Below, one piece after another: positions 18,331 through 26,818 of a stretch of 64,000 nt of DNA; position 1 is the stretch's first letter, and the number at the start of each line of letters is the position of its first letter. Source of the DNA: Lysobacter sp. A03 (lineage in GTDB: Bacteria > Pseudomonadota > Gammaproteobacteria > Xanthomonadales > Xanthomonadaceae); assembly GCF_000855665.1 (NCBI RefSeq), contig NZ_JXSS01000093.1, positions 106,495 through 170,494 of the forward strand, in the 5' to 3' direction. The notes beneath the pieces are model-generated. The model was not told the DNA's origin. It searched no databases and saw nothing but the letters and a program-made list of their open reading frames with translations. The position numbers were made by a program, and so were the translations under genes.

Positions 18331-19848
18331 TCAGTCTCGCAGTTCGCTCGTGACGGACGGGCCACGCTGGCTGCGGGAAAAAGCGTCGGCTGCCATGCGG
18401 ATCGCTTCGGACTGGGTGGGGTAGGGGTGAATCACCTGCGAGAGCTTGTCGAGACCCAGCTTGGCGACCATGGCCAGGGTGATCTCGCTGATCATTTCGC
18501 CTGCGTGGCGGGCTACGATCGTCGCACCCAGAATTTCGGCGGTGCCGTCGCGCACGTGGATCTTGACGAAGCCGGCGTCATTACCGTCGGTGATTGCCCG
18601 GTCCACCGTATGCATCGGCACGGTAAATGTCCTCACCCCGATACCCTTCTCCCGCGCGTGACGGACGTACATGCCCACGTGCGCAATTTCCGGGTCGGTA
18701 TAGGTGCACCACGGGATCACGAGCTCGCTCAGACGTTCATTTGCGACGTCCAGTGCGTTCGCCACCGCAAGCCGTGCCGAGGCGCGCGCCGTGTCGTTGA
18801 AGCGGTGCACCAGGCACACGTCACCGGCGGCATACACCCGCGGATTGCTGGTGCGCAGGCAATCATCGACGTGGACTCCGCGATGGCCGTCGTACTCGAT
18901 CCCGGCCAATTCCAGGTCCAACCCCTCCACCCGGGGGGAGCGGCCGGTTCCCGTCAGGATGGCGTCGAACTCGAGGGTGCTCCGGTCGTCGTCGCTCAGC
19001 AGTTCGGCGATCCTGCGATCCCCCTCGACCCGGATGTCCACGACGCGGGTGTTCAGTCGCACCTCCAGTCCGTCACGGGCAAAGGCCCCGGAAAGCACCT
19101 GCGCTGCGTCGCGCTCTTCTTTCGGCAGGAACAGGGGCCAGTTCTGCACGATTGTTGTCCGTGCGCCGAAGCGACACAGGGCCTGGGCCATCTCGCAGCC
19201 GAGCGGACCGCCGCCGATCACCAGGATCCGGTCGGGCAGGGTGGTCTGGTCAAACACGGTGTCACTGGTCAAAAAGCCGCATTCGGCCAACCCCGGGATG
19301 GCAGGGATCAGGGGCTGTGCGCCGGTGGCAACCAGCGCCTTGTCGAACCTCAGGACGGTCCCTGGGACACTGAGCGAATCGGCTGCAGTGAATCGCGCCG
19401 GGCCGAAGAACACATCCGTACCCATGCCCGACAGGCGAGACGCCGCGTCGCCCCGGCTGATTCGCGCCCGGATCGCCCGCATCCGCTCCATGACGGAGGC
19501 AAAATCGACCTGCACCGCGTCGACGTCAGCCGTTCCGTATCCGCTGGCGTCCCGCAACTGTGCGCAGATGCGGGCGCTGTGGATCAGGGCCTTGGAAGGC
19601 ACGCACCCCGTGTTGAGACAGGTGCCGCCGAGCAGGCGGGGCTCGATCAGGGCGACGCTGGCACCGCGCTCGCGAGCCTCGGCGGCCGCGGTCAGCCCTG
19701 CGGTACCGCCACCGAGGATGACCAGGTCATACCGCGCCGCCGGTTCCGGGTTCCGCCAGCCGGCTGGGCGCACATTGGCGAGGCGCTCATCCTCGTAGCC
19801 GTCTTCGGGCGCATGGGAAACCAGACTCTCGCGGGCAAAGGAACTCAT
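18331..19848 (-). CDS. class I pyridine nucleotide-disulfide oxidoreductase, mercuric reductase-like
   Basis: The protein has 505 residues. After a 38-residue extension come the FAD motif ILGGGTAGLTAAAEA and the redox pair Cys77/Cys82 in GGTCLNTGCVPSKALIH. The NAD(P) domain motif is VIGGGPLGCEMAQAL. The dimer domain ends with HPYPTQSEAIRMAADAF, carrying the catalytic His. Dihydrolipoyl dehydrogenases, mercuric reductases and glutathione reductases share this fold. There is no N-terminal HMA domain and no C-terminal vicinal Cys pair, so true MerA is unlikely. The start overlaps the stop of the upstream glycosidase (ATGA), and gnd follows, which ties this reductase to the sugar island. The physiological substrate is unknown. 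Confidence 0.85.
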   Translation of the reverse strand: MSSFARESLVSHAPEDGYEDERLANVRPAGWRNPEPAARYDLVILGGGTAGLTAAAEARERGASVALIEPRLLGGTCLNTGCVPSKALIHSARICAQLRDASGYGTADVDAVQVDFASVMERMRAIRARISRGDAASRLSGMGTDVFFGPARFTAADSLSVPGTVLRFDKALVATGAQPLIPAIPGLAECGFLTSDTVFDQTTLPDRILVIGGGPLGCEMAQALCRFGARTTIVQNWPLFLPKEERDAAQVLSGAFARDGLEVRLNTRVVDIRVEGDRRIAELLSDDDRSTLEFDAILTGTGRSPRVEGLDLELAGIEYDGHRGVHVDDCLRTSNPRVYAAGDVCLVHRFNDTARASARLAVANALDVANERLSELVIPWCTYTDPEIAHVGMYVRHAREKGIGVRTFTVPMHTVDRAITDGNDAGFVKIHVRDGTAEILGATIVARHAGEMISEITLAMVAKLGLDKLSQVIHPYPTQSEAIRMAADAFSRSQRGPSVTSELRD

Positions 19849-21122
19849 TCCAACCAGCCTTCGCCGAATCCGGCGTTTTTCAATCCGTTGCGCAGGTATC
19901 CGCAGTCGCGCATCAGGTTCCAGATCAGCCCGGTGCGGTGGTTCTCCACCATCATCACCACCAGTCCCTGGTCCAGTCCGAAGGTGCCAGCGGATACCCA
20001 CGGCGCGCCGCCATCGTCTGCCAGCGAGGGGTTGAACGCGCTCGCGAAGCGCTCTTTCTGCAGGGTTTGTGGATACCGGTGCAGCAGCGTGTGGGTCGCC
20101 GACAGCGCGACTGCCGGATCGAAGGGCAGGCAGCACAGGCCGAGCCAGGCACTCAAGGTGCCGTCATCCGGGCCGTAAGGAACCCCGCGTGCGGCGTAGC
20201 CATACAGCCGCCCCAGGTGGTTGACCAGTTGAGGGCTGCTCTCGTCCGGACCATCGCATGCGGTCAGGCCCCAGCAGTCGCGGCCGTAGCCGGCGAAACC
20301 GTGCGGATTGCGCCATGCATATTCGCGCTGGACGGCGATGGCGCGACGGGTGTTCTCGAAATAGTCGCTGCGCTTCTCGCGCATGAAGGGGTCGCGTATG
20401 CCGCGAAAGTCAATCCACGCGTGTGAAAACAGGTGCACGAACATCGGTCCTGCATACAGGAACTCCTCGCCGTAGAGGTTTTCCCATTGGTAGGTGGCCG
20501 TCCAAGCGGCGTATCTGGCGCTGTCGATCGGGTGGGTGGGCGAGCCGGCGGCCAGCACATACAGCAGGATGCCCTCGTCATACCCGTCCCAGCCGTAGTG
20601 CAGGAACCCGCACTCCGGCTTCCACCCCTGGCGGATGGTGGGCCGGTCTGCACAGGCCCACTGCCAGTCCACGCGCAGGTACAGGGCGTGGGCCAGGAAG
20701 CGCAGCTCGTGCTCATCATGGGTGTCGTCGGTGAAATAGCGGGCGACAAGCAGCGCCCCGGCAATGAACAGGGCAGTGTCGATTGTGGACAACTCCGAGC
20801 GCCACATCCGCGTACCCGAATCCATGTCCAGGAAGTGGTAGTAAAACCCCTTGTGGCCGGTGGCGTCGGCCGCTCCGCTCTGATCGCTCTCGTGGAAAAA
20901 GCGCAGCGTTGCCAGCGCGCGTTGCACCGCATCCCGCCGACCGATCCATCCACGCTCGACGGCCACCGGATAGGTGGCCAGGGCAAAGCCGACTACCGCA
21001 ATACTGCATGGCGAGCCCGCCCGGCTGGTGTCCGCCACCAGTCCATTGGCCGGGTTGAACGCGCCGGAAAAGTAGCCAAATGCGGCTCGCTGCAAGCGGT
21101 CGATCAGTCGCTCGTCGGTCAC
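19845..21122 (-). CDS. PF10091-type glycosidase (GH144/GH189-like), no signal peptide
   Basis: The protein has 425 residues, with GTG start. The (alpha/alpha)6-type features of glycoamylase-like (PF10091) proteins are visible: RAAFGYFSGAFNPANGLVADTS, CSIAVVGFALATYPVAVERGW, HKGFYYHFLDMDSGTR, STIDTALFIAGALL, GWDGYDEGILLYVLAAGSPTHP, YAGPMFVHLFSHAWIDFRG, CWGLTACDGP and the C-terminal TFGLDQGLVVMMVENHRTGLIW. Characterised relatives are GH144 endo-beta-1,2-glucanases and GH189, the cyclising domain of cyclic beta-1,2-glucan synthase. Unlike secreted endo-glucanases it has no signal peptide, so it should act in the cytoplasm. It is first gene of an operon with the flavin reductase and gnd, divergent from the GH94 protein. 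Hydrolase versus transglycosylase cannot be decided by eye. Confidence 0.82.
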   Translation of the reverse strand: MTDERLIDRLQRAAFGYFSGAFNPANGLVADTSRAGSPCSIAVVGFALATYPVAVERGWIGRRDAVQRALATLRFFHESDQSGAADATGHKGFYYHFLDMDSGTRMWRSELSTIDTALFIAGALLVARYFTDDTHDEHELRFLAHALYLRVDWQWACADRPTIRQGWKPECGFLHYGWDGYDEGILLYVLAAGSPTHPIDSARYAAWTATYQWENLYGEEFLYAGPMFVHLFSHAWIDFRGIRDPFMREKRSDYFENTRRAIAVQREYAWRNPHGFAGYGRDCWGLTACDGPDESSPQLVNHLGRLYGYAARGVPYGPDDGTLSAWLGLCCLPFDPAVALSATHTLLHRYPQTLQKERFASAFNPSLADDGGAPWVSAGTFGLDQGLVVMMVENHRTGLIWNLMRDCGYLRNGLKNAGFGEGWLE

Positions 21123-21229
21123 TGTGGTATCCGTCCGCTGCGATACGGCGACGGTAGTCGATGGGCCTTCAAGGCAGCGTAACGATGCGGGAGTAGCATC
21201 AAAACTCCATGCTTTCCGATGGAGGGAGC

Positions 21230-24200
21230 ATGTCCGCTCCGAACGCCCCGACGATTGCCGTGCAGCGTGTCCACCTGCTGTCGAACGGCCGCTTCACCAC
21301 CCTGCTGACCGATGCCGGCTCAGGGTGGAGTCGATGGTGCGGCCGGGCGTTGACCCGATGGCGAGAAGACCCGACCTGCGATGCGTGGGGCAGCTATCTG
21401 GTGCTGCGCGACGCCGACAACGGGGCGGTGTGGTCACCCACCCGGCAGCCGATGTCTACGTCCGCGGGAGAGGTCACCACCGATGCGGCGTATGGCGTGT
21501 TTTCCAGCAGGCGGGTCGCGCACGCCCTTGAAACCTGCCTGACCGTGGTCGTCGCTGCCGATCGGGACGCCGAACTGCGGCACCTGAGCATCACGAACCG
21601 CAGCCCGCGGGCGCGCGTAATCGAGGTGACTTCCTATAGCGAGCCCGTGCTGGGTTCCCTTGCGGCCGATGCGTCGCATCCGGCGTTTTCCAAGCTTTTC
21701 GTGCGTACCGAGTGGGTCGCCGATGGCGGCGTGCTGCTCGCCACGCGTCGCCGCCGTTCCGCCGAGGAGAAGGCGTGCTGGCTCGCCCAGTTAGCGCTGG
21801 TGGAAGGCCAGCCGACGGACACCTGCGAATACGAAAGCGATCGTCGCCGCTTCCTCGGGCGCGGACGGCGTCTGGGGAACGCGCATGCGCTGTGGAATGG
21901 CGATGTCCTGGGCGAGACTGCCGGCGACGTGCTGGATGCCGTGATCAGTCTGCGACGACGAGTGCGGATAGCGGCGGGCGCAACGGTCAGGATCGCATTT
22001 TGGAACTGCGCCGCAGACACGCGGGAGAAAGCCCTGGCGCTGGCAAGAGGCGCGCCGCCTGCCGAGCACTGTGGACATGTCATCGACGAGGCGCGTGCCT
22101 GCGAAATCGCAAGGCGGGCGAAGTTCCGGGTCGATCACGCCTGCGCGGAACGCTGCTGCGAATTGCTCGCTGCGCTGCTGGTATCGAACCCGGCGTGGCG
22201 CGCCGCAGAGGACGCGCTGGCCCGGGCGACAGGCGGAGCGCCCGTTCTCTGGGCGGCCGGTATCTCCGGCGATCGTCCGATCGCGCTGCTTGCCATTGAG
22301 GAGCGGGAAGTTCCCGAACGCGTCCACGAATTGCTGCGCGCCCAGCACTACTGGCAATCGATGGGAATCGGGGCGGACGTGGTCGTACTGGCAAGCGGAC
22401 GCGTCGTGAAGGGATCCGCGGCCGATCAGTCGCTTGCCGGCCTCGTCGCAGAGCAGACGCGCAAGCTGGAAACGCGGGCCGCGCTCGCGAAAGCGGAGGC
22501 GTTCTACCTGCGCGCCGATGAGCTTGACCCGGGCTTGCGAGAGGGCTTGATGGGCGTGGCCCGGGTCATGGTCCCGGCAGGCGGCGGCGCGGGCAGGCTG
22601 GACGCTACCGGCGTTGTCGCGGAGGAGGATGCGCCGCTGGTCCATGGACCGGAACCGGTAACGCCGCCGCCCGATCCGGAGCCACGACTGTTCGATCACG
22701 CGGGTTTTCGCACTGCGGCGCTTTCCTTGCAGTTCGACAACGGCTACGGCGGGTTCTCCCTGGACGGCGAGGACTACATCATCCGCACCGATGGAAATCG
22801 CTGCACCCCGTCGCCGTGGAGCAACGTCGTTGCCAATCCGGCGTTCGGCTTCATCGCGACGGCGGAAGGTGGTGGGCACACGTTCTCCTGCAACAGCCAG
22901 CAGAACCCGCTTACCTCCTGGGCCAACGACCCCGTCACCGACGAGCTCTCCGAGGTGCTGTACCTGCGCGACAACGACAGTGGCGCCCTGTGGAGTGCCA
23001 CACCTCTGCCGATTCCGGGAGCGGCGACCAACCGGATCACCCGCCATGGCAGGGGGTGGACGAAGTGGTCGCACGATTTTGACGGTCTTGAAATCGAACT
23101 GCTTCAGCTCGTGCCGCTTGAGGATGCGGTCAAGATATCCCGGCTGCGCGTCCGCAATCATTCGGAGCGCAGACGGGCCATTTCGGTCACCGCCTACCTG
23201 CAATGGGCATTGGGACCCAACGGAACCGTTCCCGGGCCGCACGTCGCCACGTCGCAGGATCCGCGTACCGGCGCCGTGTTTGCGGTCAATCGCTGGCGCG
23301 AGGACTTCGGCGAGCGCGTTGCCTTTGCGGATATCGGCGCGGAAATGGCCGCCTTTACCTGCGATCGCGGCGAGTTCCTCGGCAGGTATGGCTCGATTGA
23401 TCGGCCGGCGGCGCTGCAGGAGCCCCGCTCGCTGTCGGGCTGGCGGGGCTCGGGCAGGGACCCGTGTGCAGCGTTGCAGTCAGTACTGGAGATTGAACCC
23501 GGCGCGACCGCGGAGTTGCGTTTCCTGATCGGCGATGCGGAATCCACGGACGCCGCCAGCGATCTGGTGCGGCACGCTCGCGGTATGGATCTCGACACTG
23601 TCATGGGCGCGATCCACGACCGTTGGCACTCTGTCACCGCCACGCTCCAGGTCGAGACGCCAGACCCGGCAACGAACCTGCTGCTCAACCACTGGCTCCT
23701 CTACCAGGTCCTCTCCTGCCGGATGTGGGCGCGCACGGCGTACTACCAGGCCAGCGGCGCGTACGGGTTCCGCGACCAGTTGCAGGACGTGATGGCGCTC
23801 TGCATCTCCACCCCCAACGTCGCCCGCGAGCACTTGCTGCGCGCCGCCTCGCGCCAGTTCATCGAGGGCGACGTGCAGCACTGGTGGTTGCCGCCAAGCG
23901 GCAAGGGCCTTCGCAGCCGGATGACGGACGACAGGCTTTGGCTGCCATATTCAGTGCTGCATTACCTGACGGTGACCGCGGACGTCGAGATCCTTGAAGC
24001 GAGCGTGCCCTTTCTCGAGGGCCCTGCATTGGAGGAGGGCCACAAGGATGCGTTCTTTACCCCAACCGTGTCCGCGACCCATGGAAGTCTCTACGAGCAC
24101 TGCGCGCGCGCGGTGGACGCGTCCCTCACGCTCGGTCCCCACAGGCTGCCGCTGATGGGCACGGGAGACTGGAATGACGGCATGAACGCCGTAGGAGAGC

Positions 24201-25162
24201 AGGGCACTGGCGAGAGCGTCTGGATGGGCTGGCTGCTTCTGGACGTGATTACCCGGCTTGTGCCCATCGCCCGCTCACGCGCCGATACCGTCCGGGCGGA
24301 TGCCTGGGATGAGGTGGCAGTCACCGTGAAAGCGGCGATGGAAGGCGGAGGTTGGGACGGGCACTGGTACCGGCGCGGCTACTACGACGACGGGACGCCC
24401 TTGGGCAGCGCCAGCCAGCAGGCGTGCCGGATCGATTCGATCGCCCAGTCCTGGGCCGTCATGTCGGGCGCCGGCGATCCGGATCGGGCGCGTTCGGCCA
24501 TGCATGCCACCGACCGTGAACTGGTTGACCGGGGCCACCGCCTGGCGCGGCTGTTTACGCCGCCGTTCGCCGAGAACGGCCCCCACGATCCGGGTTACAT
24601 CAAGGCCTATCCGCCCGGCGTCCGGGAAAACGGCGGGCAATACACCCATGGCTGCATCTGGTCGATCTTTGCCTGGGCCGCCTTGGACGAGGCCGCCAAG
24701 GCGTGGGAGCTGTTCGACTTCTTCAATCCGATTGGCCATTCGATATCTTCCACGGCCGCCGAGCATTTCGGTGTCGAACCCTATGGGTCCTGCGCCGATG
24801 TCTATTCGGTCGGCGCACTGGCAGGACGCGGCGGATGGACCTGGTACACCGGCTCCGCTGCATGGCTTTACCGCGCCGGGATCGAGGCGCTGCTCGGCTT
24901 CGGGCTGCGTGGTGATCAGCTGCTGGTCGACCCATGTATTCCAAGGGCGTGGCCCGGCTTCCGCATGATCTACCGCCATCGCAGTTCGGAATATCGAATT
25001 CAGGTGGACAACACCGCGGGCGTCAGCCGCGGCATCCGCGACGCCACGCTGGACGGTGAGCCGCTCGGGTTAAGCGGCCAGGCCGCGAGGATTCCGCTGC
25101 GCGATGATGGCCAACAGCACCGCGTGCATTTGACGATGGGGCGCGATGCGGCAGTGGGCTGA
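21230..25162 (+). CDS. NdvB-like GH94 glycoside phosphorylase lacking GT84
   Basis: The protein has 1310 residues. A first beta-sandwich (about 12-300) has LLSNGRFTTLLTDAGSGWSRW, then LTRWREDPTCDAWGSYLVLRD and HPAFSKLFVRTEW, typical of the NdvB C-terminal half. A helical linker (300-460) follows, then a second sandwich (470-790: DNGYGGFSLDGEDYIIRTDG, PSPWSNVVANPAFGF). The GH94 (alpha/alpha)6 barrel (790-1240) carries the catalytic acid Asp983 in GTGDWNDGMN, plus FRDQLQDVMAL and GGQYTHGCIW. The membrane GT84 synthase part of NdvB is absent. Close functional models are 1,2-beta-oligoglucan phosphorylases (about 1100 residues), which release glucose-1-phosphate. The start at 21230 has GGAGG upstream; an ATG 21 bases earlier is possible. 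No signal peptide or membrane helix. Confidence 0.85.
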   Translation: MSAPNAPTIAVQRVHLLSNGRFTTLLTDAGSGWSRWCGRALTRWREDPTCDAWGSYLVLRDADNGAVWSPTRQPMSTSAGEVTTDAAYGVFSSRRVAHALETCLTVVVAADRDAELRHLSITNRSPRARVIEVTSYSEPVLGSLAADASHPAFSKLFVRTEWVADGGVLLATRRRRSAEEKACWLAQLALVEGQPTDTCEYESDRRRFLGRGRRLGNAHALWNGDVLGETAGDVLDAVISLRRRVRIAAGATVRIAFWNCAADTREKALALARGAPPAEHCGHVIDEARACEIARRAKFRVDHACAERCCELLAALLVSNPAWRAAEDALARATGGAPVLWAAGISGDRPIALLAIEEREVPERVHELLRAQHYWQSMGIGADVVVLASGRVVKGSAADQSLAGLVAEQTRKLETRAALAKAEAFYLRADELDPGLREGLMGVARVMVPAGGGAGRLDATGVVAEEDAPLVHGPEPVTPPPDPEPRLFDHAGFRTAALSLQFDNGYGGFSLDGEDYIIRTDGNRCTPSPWSNVVANPAFGFIATAEGGGHTFSCNSQQNPLTSWANDPVTDELSEVLYLRDNDSGALWSATPLPIPGAATNRITRHGRGWTKWSHDFDGLEIELLQLVPLEDAVKISRLRVRNHSERRRAISVTAYLQWALGPNGTVPGPHVATSQDPRTGAVFAVNRWREDFGERVAFADIGAEMAAFTCDRGEFLGRYGSIDRPAALQEPRSLSGWRGSGRDPCAALQSVLEIEPGATAELRFLIGDAESTDAASDLVRHARGMDLDTVMGAIHDRWHSVTATLQVETPDPATNLLLNHWLLYQVLSCRMWARTAYYQASGAYGFRDQLQDVMALCISTPNVAREHLLRAASRQFIEGDVQHWWLPPSGKGLRSRMTDDRLWLPYSVLHYLTVTADVEILEASVPFLEGPALEEGHKDAFFTPTVSATHGSLYEHCARAVDASLTLGPHRLPLMGTGDWNDGMNAVGEQGTGESVWMGWLLLDVITRLVPIARSRADTVRADAWDEVAVTVKAAMEGGGWDGHWYRRGYYDDGTPLGSASQQACRIDSIAQSWAVMSGAGDPDRARSAMHATDRELVDRGHRLARLFTPPFAENGPHDPGYIKAYPPGVRENGGQYTHGCIWSIFAWAALDEAAKAWELFDFFNPIGHSISSTAAEHFGVEPYGSCADVYSVGALAGRGGWTWYTGSAAWLYRAGIEALLGFGLRGDQLLVDPCIPRAWPGFRMIYRHRSSEYRIQVDNTAGVSRGIRDATLDGEPLGLSGQAARIPLRDDGQQHRVHLTMGRDAAVG

Positions 25163-25240
25163 AGTTTCACCGCCATCTAATGCGGGCAGGTTTAGGCTCC
25201 CTACTAGGTCGGAACCGGGGGCAACACCGAGGACACAACA

Positions 25241-26818
25241 ATGGCGGACGAGACCGAAACGCTGAAAGGGCCCGACCTCTCAGTCGGCGTGGGAGTCGAC
25301 CGGATTGCCGATAGCGGGGTGCTGCTGGGCCACGTGGATGGCAAACCCGTGATCCTGGTGCGGCAGGGCGAGGATTTTTTCGCCCTAGGCGCGGTGTGCA
25401 CCCACCAGGGTGGACCGCTCGCGGAAGGACTGGTAATTGATGGCGGTGTTCGCTGTCCCTGGCACCACGCCTGTTTTGATCTGCGAACCGGGCTGCCGTC
25501 GCGCCCGCCAGCCCTCGATCCGGTCGACTGCTACCAAGTCGAGGTCGCAGCAGGCACGGCTACCGTTACCCGAAAGCGGCCTCCTGAACCACGCGCTTCG
25601 CTGAAGCGCACTCGCGATGCCACAGCGGCAGCGCGGCCCGCATCGATCGTCATCATCGGCGGAGGCGCCGCGGGATTGTGCGCAGCCCAGACGCTGCGAC
25701 GCGAGGGTTACACCGGAGCGGTCACCATGCTGAGCGCCGATGACTCCGCGCCGTACGATCGCACCAATCTGTCCAAGGGCGTGCTGAGCGGCGACATGGA
25801 CGAGGACGCGAATGATCTGCATCCATTGCACTTCTACCGCGACAACGAGATCGAGTTGCGGTTGGGAGTGCATGTTGAAGCCATCCGACCCGCCGAGCGC
25901 GAGGTACAGCTCGCGAATGGTGAGCGGGTCGCGTACGAAGCGCTGCTCATCGCCACAGGTGCGGAGCCGGTCAAGTTGGACGTGCCCGGCGCCTCGCTTC
26001 CCCACGTGCACTACCTGCGCAGCGCCGCCGATTGCCACCGCCTGCTCGCGCAAGCCAGAAGCGCAAAAAGCGCGGTGATCATCGGCGCCAGCTTCATCGG
26101 ACTGGAGGTCGCCTCGGGCCTGTGTGCACGCGGGATGGAAGTGCACGTCGTCGGGCGCGAAACCAGTCTCATGGCGAATGTGTTGGGCAAGGAGCTGGGC
26201 GCCTTCCTGCAGGAACTGCACGAGAAGAAAGGGGTGGTTTTCCACCTCGACACAACGGCCAGCACCATCCACGAAGACGAGGTCATCCTGACCAACGAGG
26301 AGACCCTGCAGGCCGATCTGGTGGTGGTCGGCATCGGCGTGCGACCGCGGCTGGAGTTAGCCGAAGCGGCGGGGCTTGCGGTCGATCGCGGTGTCATTGT
26401 CGACCGCTTTCTGGAGACGAGTTCGCAGGGCATCTATGCCGCTGGGGATATTGCCCTGTGGCCCGAACCGCTCACCGGTGAACGCGTGCGCATCGAGCAC
26501 TGGGTGGTTGCCGAACACCAGGGCCAGACCGCTGCGCTGAACATGTTGGGTCGCAAGACGCCGTATGAAGCCGTGCCCTTCTTCTGGACGGAGCAGCAGG
26601 GGTTCGGCCTGTCGTACGTCGGCCACGCGAAGGGCTTCGATGATGTCCGGATAGAAGGTGACCTGGCGCAGCGCGACTGCACTGTCAGCTACCGGAAGCG
26701 CGGGCGCGAGCTGGCGGCGGCATTCGTGCATCGCGACCATGCGGGCTTGCTGAAGGAGCTCGAATTCGAGCGCATCATCGGTGCAAATGGCGACTATTCG
26801 GCGTGCCAGAGCTCGTGA
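25241..26818 (+). CDS. Rieske [2Fe-2S] / FAD-dependent reductase (AIF3-like)
   Basis: The protein has 525 residues. The N-terminal Rieske ferredoxin domain has Cys53-x-His55 and Cys72-x-x-His75 (AVCTHQGGPL, RCPWHHACFD). A pyridine nucleotide-disulfide oxidoreductase domain follows, with FAD motif VIIGGGAAGLCAAQTL from about 137, an NAD motif VIIGASFIGLEVASGL, and GIYAAGDIALWP before the C-terminal reductase domain. This is the architecture of AIFM3/rubredoxin-reductase-like proteins, which move electrons from NADH to an acceptor through FAD and the Rieske cluster. A GAGG ribosome site lies 8 bases before the ATG. It could be transcribed with the GH94 gene 78 bp upstream. Its last 25 bases overlap the end of the convergent czcC reading frame. 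Confidence 0.88.
   Translation: MADETETLKGPDLSVGVGVDRIADSGVLLGHVDGKPVILVRQGEDFFALGAVCTHQGGPLAEGLVIDGGVRCPWHHACFDLRTGLPSRPPALDPVDCYQVEVAAGTATVTRKRPPEPRASLKRTRDATAAARPASIVIIGGGAAGLCAAQTLRREGYTGAVTMLSADDSAPYDRTNLSKGVLSGDMDEDANDLHPLHFYRDNEIELRLGVHVEAIRPAEREVQLANGERVAYEALLIATGAEPVKLDVPGASLPHVHYLRSAADCHRLLAQARSAKSAVIIGASFIGLEVASGLCARGMEVHVVGRETSLMANVLGKELGAFLQELHEKKGVVFHLDTTASTIHEDEVILTNEETLQADLVVVGIGVRPRLELAEAAGLAVDRGVIVDRFLETSSQGIYAAGDIALWPEPLTGERVRIEHWVVAEHQGQTAALNMLGRKTPYEAVPFFWTEQQGFGLSYVGHAKGFDDVRIEGDLAQRDCTVSYRKRGRELAAAFVHRDHAGLLKELEFERIIGANGDYSACQSS

Noticed and set aside
18331..19848. Calling the flavin oxidoreductase a true mercuric reductase (MerA)
   Set aside because: No HMA domain, no C-terminal vicinal cysteines and no mer genes nearby; only the general class I fold is supported.
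18427..20178. 583-codon plus-strand frame opposite the flavin oxidoreductase
   Set aside because: Antisense shadow; the opposite strand carries clear FAD, CxxxxC and C-terminal motifs.
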